Below, one piece after another: positions 27,415-37,198 of a stretch of DNA of 64,000 nt. Both the position numbers and the translations under genes were made by a program. The stretch is from Psychrobacter immobilis (GTDB lineage: Bacteria; Pseudomonadota; Gammaproteobacteria; Pseudomonadales; Moraxellaceae): contig NZ_CAJHAD010000009.1 of NCBI RefSeq assembly GCF_904846285.1, positions 51,299-115,298 on the forward strand, given 5' to 3'. Below the pieces are notes generated by a model. That model had not been told where the DNA came from. It did not search any database and was given only the letters and a program-made list of their open reading frames with translations. Within the stretch, counting starts at the first letter, position 1. The number at the start of each line of letters is the position of its first letter.

Positions 27415-28377
27415 TTATAAAGAAAAACGCTTACGCAGTTTGCCAATAAGACTACGTACGCGGCTGCTTAAATCAATACGCACGTCGTTTTCAGGGTCAT
27501 GTTCAACTTCATAACGTTTGACCAATTCAGGGCTGGCTTTTAATTTCGCATGATGTTGGAATGCACGATTGACGCTAATCTCAAGCAGGCTGGCGCGCAT
27601 TGGTTTTGGTAAGCAGCGATAGACCTGACCTTTATTAATCAAATCAATGAGCAAACCCGCATCCTGAAATTCAGTCTGTACCAAGACCACCAAGTGCGGC
27701 GCATCTTGTTTTAAGGTAAAGATAATCGGCGCGATATTTTCGCCGCTGACATTGATGTCGGTAATACACACGCCGATATCTTCATTCGCCAAATAATCGT
27801 AAGCTTCTTCCAAGCCTTTAGCATGCAATACTCTATAACTGTTAGAAAATTGCTTACGTATTTGCTCAATCAGATCGTTGGTCTCATCGATGACCAATAG
27901 CGTTTGCTTGTTGCCTGAGCTGTCGAATTGCTCAGCGTCTTCGTCTGGGTTATAGGTCAAAGCAATTTCGGTGGCGCGACTAATGACTGCAAGTAGCTCC
28001 TCAGATTTACAAGGCTTGGTCAAATAACGATAAATCTCACCATCGTTGATAGAGCCGATAATTGCATTCAAATCAGCGTAGCCGGTTAATAAAATGCGCA
28101 TGGTAGACGGCGATACTTCTTTGACTTCACGTAAAATATCAACGCCGACACGCTCAGGCATACGTTGGTCACTGACCGCGACGTGTACGTGATTGTTTTT
28201 GATATAGTCGATATACTCAGTCGGGTCAGTAGTGATAAAAACGTCATGCGTTTTACGAAACAACAGTTTCATCGAACGTAAAATACGTTGTTCATCGTCA
28301 ATAAACGCCAACTTCGGCTTTGGTTCAAATCCTAGCTCAGCGCTAGAGGTTTCCATTTCATTTTCAAATTCATTCAT
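27415..28377 (-). CDS. Response regulator with two receiver domains
   Basis: A 320-residue protein with two consecutive CheY-like receiver domains and no recognised output domain. Receiver 1 (about 20-135) has the acidic pair in FIDDEQ, the phospho-acceptor Asp in AVSDQRMPERVG and Lys in LTKPCKSEE; the SDQRMP wording is typical of regulators paired with HD-GYP or hybrid kinases. Receiver 2 (about 155-275) keeps IDE, Asp in CITDINVSG and Lys in LPKPM, but around them is more divergent. The tail ends with a basic stretch (SRVRSLIGKLRKRF). It follows the histidine kinase by 83 bp and starts after AAGGATAACATC, so the two are an operon. Output is presumably by protein interaction (inference). Confidence 0.85.
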   Translation of the reverse strand: MNEFENEMETSSAELGFEPKPKLAFIDDEQRILRSMKLLFRKTHDVFITTDPTEYIDYIKNNHVHVAVSDQRMPERVGVDILREVKEVSPSTMRILLTGYADLNAIIGSINDGEIYRYLTKPCKSEELLAVISRATEIALTYNPDEDAEQFDSSGNKQTLLVIDETNDLIEQIRKQFSNSYRVLHAKGLEEAYDYLANEDIGVCITDINVSGENIAPIIFTLKQDAPHLVVLVQTEFQDAGLLIDLINKGQVYRCLPKPMRASLLEISVNRAFQHHAKLKASPELVKRYEVEHDPENDVRIDLSSRVRSLIGKLRKRFSL

Positions 28378-28460
28378 GATGTTATCCTTATGATGAAGAA
28401 TAGTGCTATAGCTTTATATAATCATTAAAATAGCAATTAAAATAAGACAGAACCTAGCGT

Positions 28461-30773
28461 TTACGCTGCTAGGCTTTGTTCGGTTAAATCATTATCAATT
28501 GGTAGCGTTAAGGTAAAGGTAGTGCCAACGCCTTCGGTCGAGACGGCTTTAATGTCGCCATTATGCTGCTCCATAATCTGCTGACTGATGGCCATCCCAA
28601 GACCCGTACCTTCGCCTGCGCCTTTGGTGGTAAAGAACGGCTCAAAGATTTGATTTAGCACTTCGGTACTCATACCTTTACCGTTATCGCTAACATCGAT
28701 ATAGACATTGCTGGCATCGGCGCGCGTCCGCACTTCGATTTTGCCATCTGGTTTCTCTCCCATGGCTTGCGCGGCGTTATTGAGCAAGTTTACCAAGACT
28801 TGGTTAATTTGCGATGGTGAGCATTTAACCTCAGGTGTCGGGGCAAAGTCAGTGACAATTTCTTGATGTCTAATAGAGTTACCAGCGATTTTCAATGACG
28901 CTTCGATGCACTCACGCACATCGATGGTTTTCACTTTTGACTCATCAAGACGAGCAAAGTTGCGTAGGTTTAGAACCATTTCGGTAATTTGCTCGACGCC
29001 AAATAATGAATCTTTAATCAGCTCTTTAAGCTCAGCGGACAAATCATCTTCTTGGATTTCATCCGACGCACGGACGATATCAGCCAATAGCTTATCAATT
29101 TTGCTATCAGCAGTCGCGTCAGTTTTAACGGCTTTTAACCCCTGTACCAGTTCAATTAACTCTTCGTATTGCTCGGTCAACTGACCGATAATCTCAAGGT
29201 TGTTCTGCACATAAGACAATGGCGTATTTACTTCATGAGCAACACCAGCAACCATTTGTCCCAAAGTTGCCATTTTTTCTGAACGAATCAATTGCAGCTG
29301 TGAGTTTTTCAGCTCTTTTAGCGTGTCTTGTAGCTCAGCCGTACGTTCTTCAACTTTAATCTCTAGCTGCTGGTTAATATTGGCAAGCTTACCTTCGTTA
29401 GATTGGATACGGTCTAGTAGGTCATTAATAGAGCCGTTTACCAGTCCAATCTCGTTGCGACCTTCAGCGAATTTAACGTCGCTTAGCTTATTATATTGCT
29501 TATCGTTAATCAGGTTTTCCGCTTGCGAGATTTTATCGGTGGTTTCTTTTAATGGTTTAAATGCTAAATAAGTGAGCATAAAATAAATCAAACCAGCGGT
29601 GATAAGTAGTGCCAGTGCAATCCAGTTAATCAGATTTTTACTTAGATTGTCAGCGATGGCGTTAATTTCAGCGTCAGGCTGGACGACGATAAGTTTCCAG
29701 TAAGTCTCGGGAATCTCAAACACATAGGCTTGGCTACCATTATAGTAGCTGTCTTTTTCTAACTCAAAGCTCTGCAATAAACGGCTGTCCATGGCATTTT
29801 GCTTATTTTCACCGTTATTTAAGTAAGCGGCGTAGTTGACGAGATAATAGCCTTTTGACGTACCGGTTTCGGCTTTATCAAGCGTGGTCAATACCTGCTG
29901 AACTTGCGGTGATACGCTGGCGGCAACGCGCTCGATAGTTTCGTTACGCTGAGTATCTAAGAAGTTTAGTACCGGATTCCAAGCAGGGTCAGCGTTGATA
30001 ACTTGTTTGATATCAAGCGGTGTGCCGGTTTTTTCGTCGATATAGCTTAAGCGCTCAGGGTTTGAGGAGGCGATAACTTTATCACTGTTATCGAGCAGTA
30101 AAATATAACCTGAACCAGAGCTTTCACTTAACTTAACGATGTTTTCTTGCAGCTGGTTTAGGGTAAAGTTGACCGTACTGGCACCCCAGAACTGGTTGTC
30201 ACGCTCGATGGCGACACCGCAACTCATCGCAAGCTCGCCTTTGGTTTGGCTCGCGCGTACATGGTTCCAGATACAGCTTTCAGGTTTGAGCAATTTCAAA
30301 ACGCTAAACCAGTCTTCTTGATAATAAGGATTGGCAGGATTTGGATCGCTGAGTACCGCTTGATAATCGCCATTTTGACGCACCATCAAAAACGGATGGG
30401 TCGCGGCATTGGCGCCCAGTGCGCCTTTTTCTGGCCAAATGCCGCCACTACCTAATAAGTTATAATCGCGCTTATCAAAGGCGTTGGCGGTACTGGCTTG
30501 CAAAATCGCTTCTTGTGGTGGCAGCGTTTGCGCGCTTTGCTGCAATAGCAAGGCACTACGCATCACGCGATTGATATCAGCTGAAATACTATTTACCGCT
30601 GTATTACCACGCTCAGCGACCAGTTTTGCTGATTCAAGGCGAATTTTTTCATAGCCTTCTTTATCAACAACATACACAACAACCGCTAGTACGACCGCAA
30701 AAGCAATAAATAGAATGGTCGTCACTTGGGTACTGACTTGGTTAAAAAAGCCAACTTTTTTGGAGGCACTCAT
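28461..30773 (-). CDS. Sensor histidine kinase with periplasmic Cache-type sensor
   Basis: About 770 residues starting at ATG 30773 (MSASKKVGFFNQ), which has AAGGACAATCCCCTC upstream; a TTG start 11 codons earlier is possible. Domain order: first transmembrane helix (about 14-38), a periplasmic region of some 330 residues with the look of a double Cache sensor, second helix (about 380-402), HAMP-like segment and coiled coil, then the HisKA domain with phospho-acceptor His in VAGVAHEVNTPLSYVQN, and the ATPase domain with LLNNAAQAMG (N box), DNGKGMS (G1) and GTGLGMAIS (G2). The HEVNTPL wording matches the HisKA subgroup that also contains DctB-like kinases. The ligand is unknown. Its partner is the double-receiver protein downstream. 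Confidence 0.88.
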   Translation of the reverse strand: MSASKKVGFFNQVSTQVTTILFIAFAVVLAVVVYVVDKEGYEKIRLESAKLVAERGNTAVNSISADINRVMRSALLLQQSAQTLPPQEAILQASTANAFDKRDYNLLGSGGIWPEKGALGANAATHPFLMVRQNGDYQAVLSDPNPANPYYQEDWFSVLKLLKPESCIWNHVRASQTKGELAMSCGVAIERDNQFWGASTVNFTLNQLQENIVKLSESSGSGYILLLDNSDKVIASSNPERLSYIDEKTGTPLDIKQVINADPAWNPVLNFLDTQRNETIERVAASVSPQVQQVLTTLDKAETGTSKGYYLVNYAAYLNNGENKQNAMDSRLLQSFELEKDSYYNGSQAYVFEIPETYWKLIVVQPDAEINAIADNLSKNLINWIALALLITAGLIYFMLTYLAFKPLKETTDKISQAENLINDKQYNKLSDVKFAEGRNEIGLVNGSINDLLDRIQSNEGKLANINQQLEIKVEERTAELQDTLKELKNSQLQLIRSEKMATLGQMVAGVAHEVNTPLSYVQNNLEIIGQLTEQYEELIELVQGLKAVKTDATADSKIDKLLADIVRASDEIQEDDLSAELKELIKDSLFGVEQITEMVLNLRNFARLDESKVKTIDVRECIEASLKIAGNSIRHQEIVTDFAPTPEVKCSPSQINQVLVNLLNNAAQAMGEKPDGKIEVRTRADASNVYIDVSDNGKGMSTEVLNQIFEPFFTTKGAGEGTGLGMAISQQIMEQHNGDIKAVSTEGVGTTFTLTLPIDNDLTEQSLAA

Positions 30774-31521
30774 GAGGGGATTGTCCTTGGATGATCGTGA
30801 CCACAAAGCAGACTGCGGATAATATTTGCTGCTAGCAATCGATGATGTGGTTATACATCAGCTCTATAAAAATGGGATTTGAGCATCAATACAGCATTGT
30901 AATCGGGTAAAATTTTTATAACTAATAGGAATTTAAAAATTATTAAATCATAACTTAATAGAATATATTAAACAATATTAGGCCTATTTGGTGATTTAAG
31001 AGACGTTCATAATCGTTTTTAAGGGTTTAAAAGCTATAGAGATTAAGCGCTACTACTAAAACGGCTATCAATAAGCTGATAAAATAAATGGAATAAATAG
31101 AGAATGAGACTGGCTAATAAGTTTTAATAACAATAAGAAATGTTATATTGCATATCTTAACAATATAGAAACAATTTTATGATAGCAATATTTTGTGTTT
31201 AGTTGCGAGGTTTTTACGTACTTGCGAGTCGTTATATGTTGATTTCTAAAAAGTTACTTAAGCTGAGTGTTGCAATAATCTTGCCAAAAACTGCTCTTGA
31301 AAAGTCAACTTAACGCACTCATCTAGGCGCTAACGTTATATAATGGTCTGTTTTATCATTCGACCTAGCTTTTAAGTTGGGTTCCCCTGATATCGCCAAT
31401 GACCAGCAGCTTATTAATGACATTGAGCTATTAAGCCAGTAATGCTAGCTTGACCAGTAATCGTAGCTTGCTTCATTAACTATCTATTTTCTTATCATCT
31501 GAGTACAAAAGACATCGCCTT
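30774..31521. other. 748-bp divergent spacer between histidine kinase and rapA
   Basis: The longest gap in the window, very AT-rich (about 30880-31200). A TATAAT at 31339-31344 in ACGTTATATAATGG could be the rapA -10, but its -35 is weak. An 18-bp imperfect tandem repeat lies at 31435-31470. I see no gene or RNA. Confidence 0.4.
31435..31470. repeat. 18-bp imperfect tandem duplication
   Basis: GCCAGTAATGCTAGCTTG is followed directly by ACCAGTAATCGTAGCTTG (three mismatches), 52 bp before rapA. Confidence 0.6.
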
Positions 31522-34410
31522 ATGACTATCTCTATCGCTTCATTGCACAGCACCGAATTCGCCGTTGGTCAACGTTATTTATCTGATACGGAGTCTGAGC
31601 TTGGCTTGGGGGTGGTTATCGATGTCGATGACCGCTGTGTGCATATCCTATTTCCACAAAGTGAAGAGACCCGCGTTTATGCAAAAAACTCAGCGCCGTT
31701 ATCACGCGTGGTGTTCAAAGAAGGCGATAGCATTTCTGACCAAGCCGGTAAAACCTATACCGTAACTGCGGTCGAAGAAGTGATGGGCGTGCTCAAATAT
31801 AGTGTCGATGAGCACGAGCGCGGCATTATGGAAACTCGTCTGGCTGCTAATATCACGCTTGCTAAGCCGCTTGAGCGCCTGCTCGCTGGTCGTATTGAAC
31901 GTGGCGATTGGTACGAGCTGCGCCAAGATATCCTGCGTATGCAGTCAGCGCTTGCCGGTCATCCGCTCAAAGGCTTGATGGGTGCGCGCGTCGATATTAT
32001 TGAGCATCAGCTTTATATTGCTCATGAAGTTGGCAAACGTATCGCGCCACGTGTGTTGCTTGCTGACGAAGTAGGTCTGGGTAAAACCATTGAAGCGGGT
32101 TTGATTATTCATCAGCAGCTATTGACTGGTAAAGCTGAGCGGGTATTAATCCTTGTACCAGACAGTCTGCAGTATCAGTGGATGATTGAGCTACGCCGCC
32201 GTTTTAATTTGAATTTTGCTTTATTTGATTTGGTACGTACCGCAGCGATTAAAGAACACGACCCTGAGCAAAACGTTTTTGCTACTGAGCAATGTATCAT
32301 TGCCGGCATGGATTTATTGCTCGACCATCCTGATTTATATGACCAAGCGATGGAAGCAGGTTTTGATTTATTGGTCGTCGATGAAGCGCATCATCTGCAT
32401 TGGGATGAGGCGCAAGGCGGCAATGATAAATATGACTTAATTGCTGACTTTGCCGAAGAAACACCGGGTGTGATGCTATTAACAGCAACGCCAGAACAAC
32501 TTGGCGCGCAAAGTCACTTTGCTCGTTTGCGTTTATTAGACCCAGCCCGCTTTGATGACTTGGATGAATTTATCGATGGTCAACAAGCTTTTGCAGAAAC
32601 GGCAGCGGTTGCTAGTGTCTTAATCGAAGATAAGCCTTTAAGCGACGGTCAAATTGCGGCATTAAGCAGCTTACTCACTATTAGTATCGATGAATTAGCA
32701 AACATTAACGAAGACGAAAAACTACGTACTTATGCGCTCAATGAACTCCTTGACCGTCATGGTACTGGGCGTATTTTATTCCGTAATACCCGTGAGAGCG
32801 TTAAAGGCTTTTATGGTCGTAGCAGCCAGCCGTATCCATTACCGCTACCTGAAGCATGGGTCGATAGCTATCAAACCAATGGTAAATTGCGCGAGCAGCT
32901 TTGGGGCGAAGAAAATCAACCTGATGGTAGCTGGTTAGAAGATGACCCGCGTGTGCCTTGGTTGATTGATATTTTAAAGGGTGAGCTCAAGCATAAAAAA
33001 GTGCTGCTGATTGCCCGTAGTGGTGCGACGGTTGAAAGTTTAGAGGCGGTATTGCGCCTCCATGCCGGTATTAAGACCGCTATCTTTACCGAACAGATGA
33101 CCCTGCTTGAGCGTGACCAAGCGGCGGCGTTCTTTGCCGATAGTGAAGGCGCGCAGATATTATTATGCTCGGAGATTGGCTCGGAAGGTCGTAATTTCCA
33201 GTTTGCCAGCCAATTGATATTGTGGGACTTACCGGCCAACCCCGATACCTTAGAGCAGCGTATCGGTCGTCTAGACCGTATCGGGCAAACGCAGCAAATT
33301 ATGCTGCACGTCCCTTATGTCCAAGGTACCGCGCAAGAGCGTCTGTATCAGTGGTATAACGATGCACTAAATATGTTTAATCAGATTTCACCGACCGCGC
33401 AGAGCGTGCAAGAGCAATATATCCAAGACCTAAAGCCGATGCTCGAAGGCGCGGATAACGACGCTAATCGTACGACATTGCAAGATATTATTGATGCCGC
33501 GCTACAAACGCGTTTGGATCTAGAGGCACAGTTGCAAGCGGGTCGCGATCGTCTTTTAGAGTACAACTCATGCCGTCCGCGTGTCGCTGGTCGTATCGCT
33601 GATGCCATGCGTGAATTCGATGGGCATAATCTATTGCCGCAATTTATCGAGCGCTTTTTTGCTTCCGCCAATATTGACCACAATATCCAGCGTGATGGTT
33701 CTTGGGTGATTGCACCGATCGATAGCACCGAGATTAGCGATTATATCGACGGTCTGCCACTGGGTGATGAAGACGGCATGACCTTGACCTTTGAGCGTGA
33801 ACAAGCGCTGCAGCGTGAAGATATCGAATTTATTACCCATGAGCATCCATTGATGCGCGCCATTTATGAGTTGGCAAGTACCAGCACCTTTGGTAATACC
33901 ACGGTTGCGATGTTAAAAAGCGCTGCCGTACCACAAGGTATGGTATTGCTTGAGGTGAACTTCCGCGTCGAAGCCATTGCGCCAAGATTGCTTAATTTGC
34001 CTGCAACCTTAACCACACAAAATATCCGTGTCTTTATCAGTGAGCAGGGCAGTGATTTATCCGCCCGTATCAGCGCCGATATGATTATGCCGCACATTGA
34101 ACGTTTGGATAAAAACCGTGCCCGCCAAGTGATTAAAGTACGCGGCGATGTGATTGAGCAGCGCTATTATGAAGCAGAAGACATTGCCCGTCAGCAGTTG
34201 GCTGATATTGGTGAACAAGCCAGTGCCCGTTTTAGCCAGCAGTGGTCGCGTGAAATCAAACGCCTAAAGCATCTGCAAACGATTAATCCTAACGTCCGCC
34301 CAGAAGAGATTGAGCGCTTAGAGCAATTAAAAGCCCAAGGTGAACAAGCACTAGGTAATTTATCGCTCGTGCCGGATTCTATCCGCGTGCTGGTCGCTGT
34401 AAAACCATAG
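31522..34410 (+). CDS. rapA: RNA polymerase-associated ATP-dependent remodeller RapA (HepA)
   Basis: A 962-residue SWI2/SNF2 ATPase that binds RNA polymerase and helps recycle it. Seen: N-terminal Tudor-like domains (about 1-110, with VGQRYLSDTESELGLG), Walker A DEVGLGKT (183-189), Walker B DEAHHL (about 287), the SNF2 GSEGRNFQFA and QRIGRLDRIGQ motifs V and VI, and the long RapA-specific C-terminal region with PLMRAIYELA. The length is close to E. coli RapA (968). A weak terminator follows. The neighbouring tesB is on the same strand but 378 bp away. Confidence 0.95.
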   Translation: MTISIASLHSTEFAVGQRYLSDTESELGLGVVIDVDDRCVHILFPQSEETRVYAKNSAPLSRVVFKEGDSISDQAGKTYTVTAVEEVMGVLKYSVDEHERGIMETRLAANITLAKPLERLLAGRIERGDWYELRQDILRMQSALAGHPLKGLMGARVDIIEHQLYIAHEVGKRIAPRVLLADEVGLGKTIEAGLIIHQQLLTGKAERVLILVPDSLQYQWMIELRRRFNLNFALFDLVRTAAIKEHDPEQNVFATEQCIIAGMDLLLDHPDLYDQAMEAGFDLLVVDEAHHLHWDEAQGGNDKYDLIADFAEETPGVMLLTATPEQLGAQSHFARLRLLDPARFDDLDEFIDGQQAFAETAAVASVLIEDKPLSDGQIAALSSLLTISIDELANINEDEKLRTYALNELLDRHGTGRILFRNTRESVKGFYGRSSQPYPLPLPEAWVDSYQTNGKLREQLWGEENQPDGSWLEDDPRVPWLIDILKGELKHKKVLLIARSGATVESLEAVLRLHAGIKTAIFTEQMTLLERDQAAAFFADSEGAQILLCSEIGSEGRNFQFASQLILWDLPANPDTLEQRIGRLDRIGQTQQIMLHVPYVQGTAQERLYQWYNDALNMFNQISPTAQSVQEQYIQDLKPMLEGADNDANRTTLQDIIDAALQTRLDLEAQLQAGRDRLLEYNSCRPRVAGRIADAMREFDGHNLLPQFIERFFASANIDHNIQRDGSWVIAPIDSTEISDYIDGLPLGDEDGMTLTFEREQALQREDIEFITHEHPLMRAIYELASTSTFGNTTVAMLKSAAVPQGMVLLEVNFRVEAIAPRLLNLPATLTTQNIRVFISEQGSDLSARISADMIMPHIERLDKNRARQVIKVRGDVIEQRYYEAEDIARQQLADIGEQASARFSQQWSREIKRLKHLQTINPNVRPEEIERLEQLKAQGEQALGNLSLVPDSIRVLVAVKP

Positions 34411-34788
34411 TTTTAAGACCAATAAAAAGCGAGGTGTCTAATCGTCTCGTTTTTTATTTATGTTTGCTGTCTTAGATAGTGGTTTTTTCATTATGATTAA
34501 GATACTAAAACTAAACTACTAGAACAAACCACTAAGCGGCGACTGTCTAGTCAAAATCTCTAATATTCGTTAAGATGATTGTCTTTTCGCTTTATAATGA
34601 GTTACCAGTAATCATTTTACTGGTCATTTATTGTGCGCTCTAAGCGTTATCTTGTAGATTACTGCAAGCCATTACATATTATTTTAAATTAAAATGCCGA
34701 ATTGGCTTAAGCCATATCGTATTGATATCGTTGAGTGCTTATATCCAAATGCTTGGCGTTATTGATCAAAATAAGGAAACCTATCGTC
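34411..34788. other. Intergenic region rapA-tesB
   Basis: 378 bp. At about 34424-34457 an AAAAAGCGAG / CTCGTTTTTT element with a long loop could be a weak rapA terminator. The rest is AT-rich and would carry the tesB promoter; no clear motif. Confidence 0.4.
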
Positions 34789-35691
34789 ATGTCTGATTAT
34801 CCGCAACTGATCGATGAGCTGCTCGCTACCGTCGCGCTTATCGAAGTCAGCCCTGATGTTTTTGAAGGTAAAAGCCACGACTATGTGGGCAGTCGTATTT
34901 TTGGTGGGCAAGTGCTGGCGCAAGCGATTATGGCCGCTTCGCATACGCTCGATAAAGACAAACCTTGTCATTCACTGCATGGTTACTTTTTGCGCGGTGG
35001 TGATATCAATCAGCCGGTGATTTATCAAGTACGCCGTCTACGTGATGGTCGCAGTCTATCTGCGCGTGAAGTAACGGCAATTCAGTATAAAGAAGTGCGC
35101 GGTAAAGCGCCTGTCGAGCAAGTGATATTTTCGATGATTGCTTCATTTTCACCGATGGAAGAGGGCTTGGAATATCAAGAAGACATGCCTGTTTATCCGC
35201 CGCCAGAAGATTTGCTTGCCGAGCAAGATTTAAAAGAAGAGTATGTTGGTAAAGTCCCAGATGCCCTGAAAGCGCGCTTTATGCGTCACCGTCATGTCGA
35301 GATTAAGCCGATCAAACCGCGTGATCCGATTCATCCAGAACCGATGAAGCCCAAGCAAGCAAACTGGCTACGTATCCGTGAGCTTGGCAAGCAGCCAGTG
35401 GCCATTCAGCAAGCATTATTGGCATTTTCGTCTGACTTTTATTTAGTAGGTACGGGGCTGATGTCACACGGTGTTAGCTTTATGACCAGTGGCTTGCAAG
35501 CGGCCAGTATTGACCATTCGATGCATTTTCATCGTGAGTTTGACTTAAATAATTGGTTGCTATATGACATGTGGAGCGATACCACTTCTAATGCCAAAGG
35601 CTTAAACCATGGTCAGTTTTGGCAAGATGGTCGATTGGTAGCGACAGTACAACAAGAAGGTTTGATGCGGTTGCGGGTACCGAAGTCTTAA
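34789..35691 (+). CDS. tesB: Acyl-CoA thioesterase II
   Basis: A 300-residue cytosolic double-hotdog thioesterase that hydrolyses acyl-CoA to free acid and CoA. The start ATG 34789 (MSDYPQLIDELLA) fits the family; a frame open from 34735 has no ribosome binding site. Seen: VGSRIFGGQVLAQAI, HSLHGYFLRGGDINQPVIYQV (first hotdog), SLDH-like SIDHSMHFHREFD with the catalytic Asp region, and WLLYDMWSDTTSNAKGLNHGQFW with the Thr/Gln region. The length equals the usual 286-300. A strong terminator follows. Confidence 0.93.
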   Translation: MSDYPQLIDELLATVALIEVSPDVFEGKSHDYVGSRIFGGQVLAQAIMAASHTLDKDKPCHSLHGYFLRGGDINQPVIYQVRRLRDGRSLSAREVTAIQYKEVRGKAPVEQVIFSMIASFSPMEEGLEYQEDMPVYPPPEDLLAEQDLKEEYVGKVPDALKARFMRHRHVEIKPIKPRDPIHPEPMKPKQANWLRIRELGKQPVAIQQALLAFSSDFYLVGTGLMSHGVSFMTSGLQAASIDHSMHFHREFDLNNWLLYDMWSDTTSNAKGLNHGQFWQDGRLVATVQQEGLMRLRVPKS

Positions 35692-35726
35692 GCTTTTCAG
35701 TTCTATAATAAAAAAGCTTCGATAAT

Positions 35727-35766
35727 AAAAAAAGCGACTCAGAATATATTTTGAGTCGCTTTTTTT
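35727..35766. terminator. Bidirectional terminator between tesB and mutY
   Basis: AAAAAAAGCGACTCA / TGAGTCGCTTTTTTT, a 15-bp perfect match around a 10-nt loop, between two convergent genes. Confidence 0.9.
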
Positions 35767-35794
35767 AGGAGTTTTATTTGGTTGCAACAACCTA

Positions 35795-37027
35795 TTATTC
35801 TAAAATCTTAACCATCGCTCGTGGCAATCCAAGAGTTGCCTGCGCATCATTAGCATTTAACCAATTAATATTAATTTCTGCCGCTTGTAAGGCTTCGGTT
35901 ATATCAGTCGCCTGTTTATCGTTTAAAGTTAATGATTGCGGCGTTAAATACCAATGAAAATGGGTGAGTGAATGCTTAATCGGTGCATCGTCCAATAAGG
36001 TTTTGTTAACCGATTTTCCTATTAATTCATTTTTGTCTAGCCACTTATTGATAATCTGCTCAGCGGTGGTAAATTCTGTTTCGTATAATTTTTCATTACC
36101 AGCCACTTTTGATGATATATCGTTAATTTCAGTAGTTTTTTCTGCAGCAGTTTTAGCATTCACCTTGCCGCTAATCTTTTCTACAAACTCTAGCGGCAAA
36201 CTCCATAGTCCGCCCCAAATACCATTATCAGGACGCTGTAGCCAAAGTATTTCGCCATTTTCGTTTTCAATAAGCAATGCATTACTAAATTTACTGGGTT
36301 TGGGGTGTTTTTTAGCTTTGACTGGATAATCAGTTTCGCGACCCTGCGCATGGGCAAGACAATCCTCTTGCAGTGGACATAGTAGACAAGCAGGTTTGCT
36401 ACGCGTGCATAAAGTCGCACCCATATCCATCATGGCTTGCGCAAACAATCCTGAATTTTCCCTAGGCGTTAAACGCTCCGCCAACGCCCACAGCTCTTTG
36501 GTAGTAGTGGATTTAGTGATATCACCATCGATAGCTGCCCAGCGTGTGAGGACACGTTTGACATTGCCATCACAGATCACACCATAACGATGCAAGCCCA
36601 TTGCCATAATCGCCCCAGCGGTAGAAGGCCCAACGCCAGAAATTGCTTCCCAACCTGCTAGTGTCTGCGGAAATTCGCCCGTTTCATTGATAATCTCAAC
36701 CAACTGCTTCGCGCCTTTGTGCAAATTACGCGCCCGCGCATAATAGCCAAGCCCCGCCCAATGCTCCGCCACCATATCCCATTCTGCTGCGGCTAAATCC
36801 TGCACGGTCGGAAACGACGCCATAAAACGGGCAAAGTAGGGTAGCACTGTCGTTACCTGCGTTTGCTGAAGCATGACTTCGGATAGCCAAACAATATAAG
36901 GATTGGGCGTGTCAGTTTGATGCTGTTGCCAAGGCAGATCATGGCGACCATTTTTGGCAAACCAATCAAGTAGGCGAGGTGCGAAGGAGTTTAATGATTT
37001 AAGTGTATGCTTGAACGAGTTTTGCAA
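35795..37027 (-). CDS. mutY: A/G-specific adenine glycosylase
   Basis: MutY removes adenine mispaired with 8-oxoguanine. Seen: catalytic Glu in VWLSEVMLQQTQV, helix-hairpin-helix GVGPSTAGAIMAMG, catalytic Asp in ICDGNVKRVLTRW, and the [4Fe-4S] cluster cysteines C-x6-C-x2-C-x5-C in CTRSKPACLLCPLQEDC. A C-terminal Nudix-like 8-oxoG recognition domain follows (ILWLQRPDNGIWGGLWSLP), with an insertion of roughly 45 Lys/Thr/Glu-rich residues (about 280-325). The total of 410 is longer than E. coli (350). The start codon is TTG with AGGAAGC just upstream. Confidence 0.95.
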   Translation of the reverse strand: MQNSFKHTLKSLNSFAPRLLDWFAKNGRHDLPWQQHQTDTPNPYIVWLSEVMLQQTQVTTVLPYFARFMASFPTVQDLAAAEWDMVAEHWAGLGYYARARNLHKGAKQLVEIINETGEFPQTLAGWEAISGVGPSTAGAIMAMGLHRYGVICDGNVKRVLTRWAAIDGDITKSTTTKELWALAERLTPRENSGLFAQAMMDMGATLCTRSKPACLLCPLQEDCLAHAQGRETDYPVKAKKHPKPSKFSNALLIENENGEILWLQRPDNGIWGGLWSLPLEFVEKISGKVNAKTAAEKTTEINDISSKVAGNEKLYETEFTTAEQIINKWLDKNELIGKSVNKTLLDDAPIKHSLTHFHWYLTPQSLTLNDKQATDITEALQAAEININWLNANDAQATLGLPRAMVKILE

Positions 37028-37198
37028 TGAGCTTCCTAAAATATTAGATAAGATGCGGTCGCCTGCACCTATTAAAAGAGTTTATGAAAGAGAGGTATTC
37101 TGAGAGCTAGCGTATTAAATGTATCCAATGCAACTAAAAATCAATTTTTTTATTGGTGGATTCGGCGAACCCTATACAGTTAAAATCTGAATTACTGA

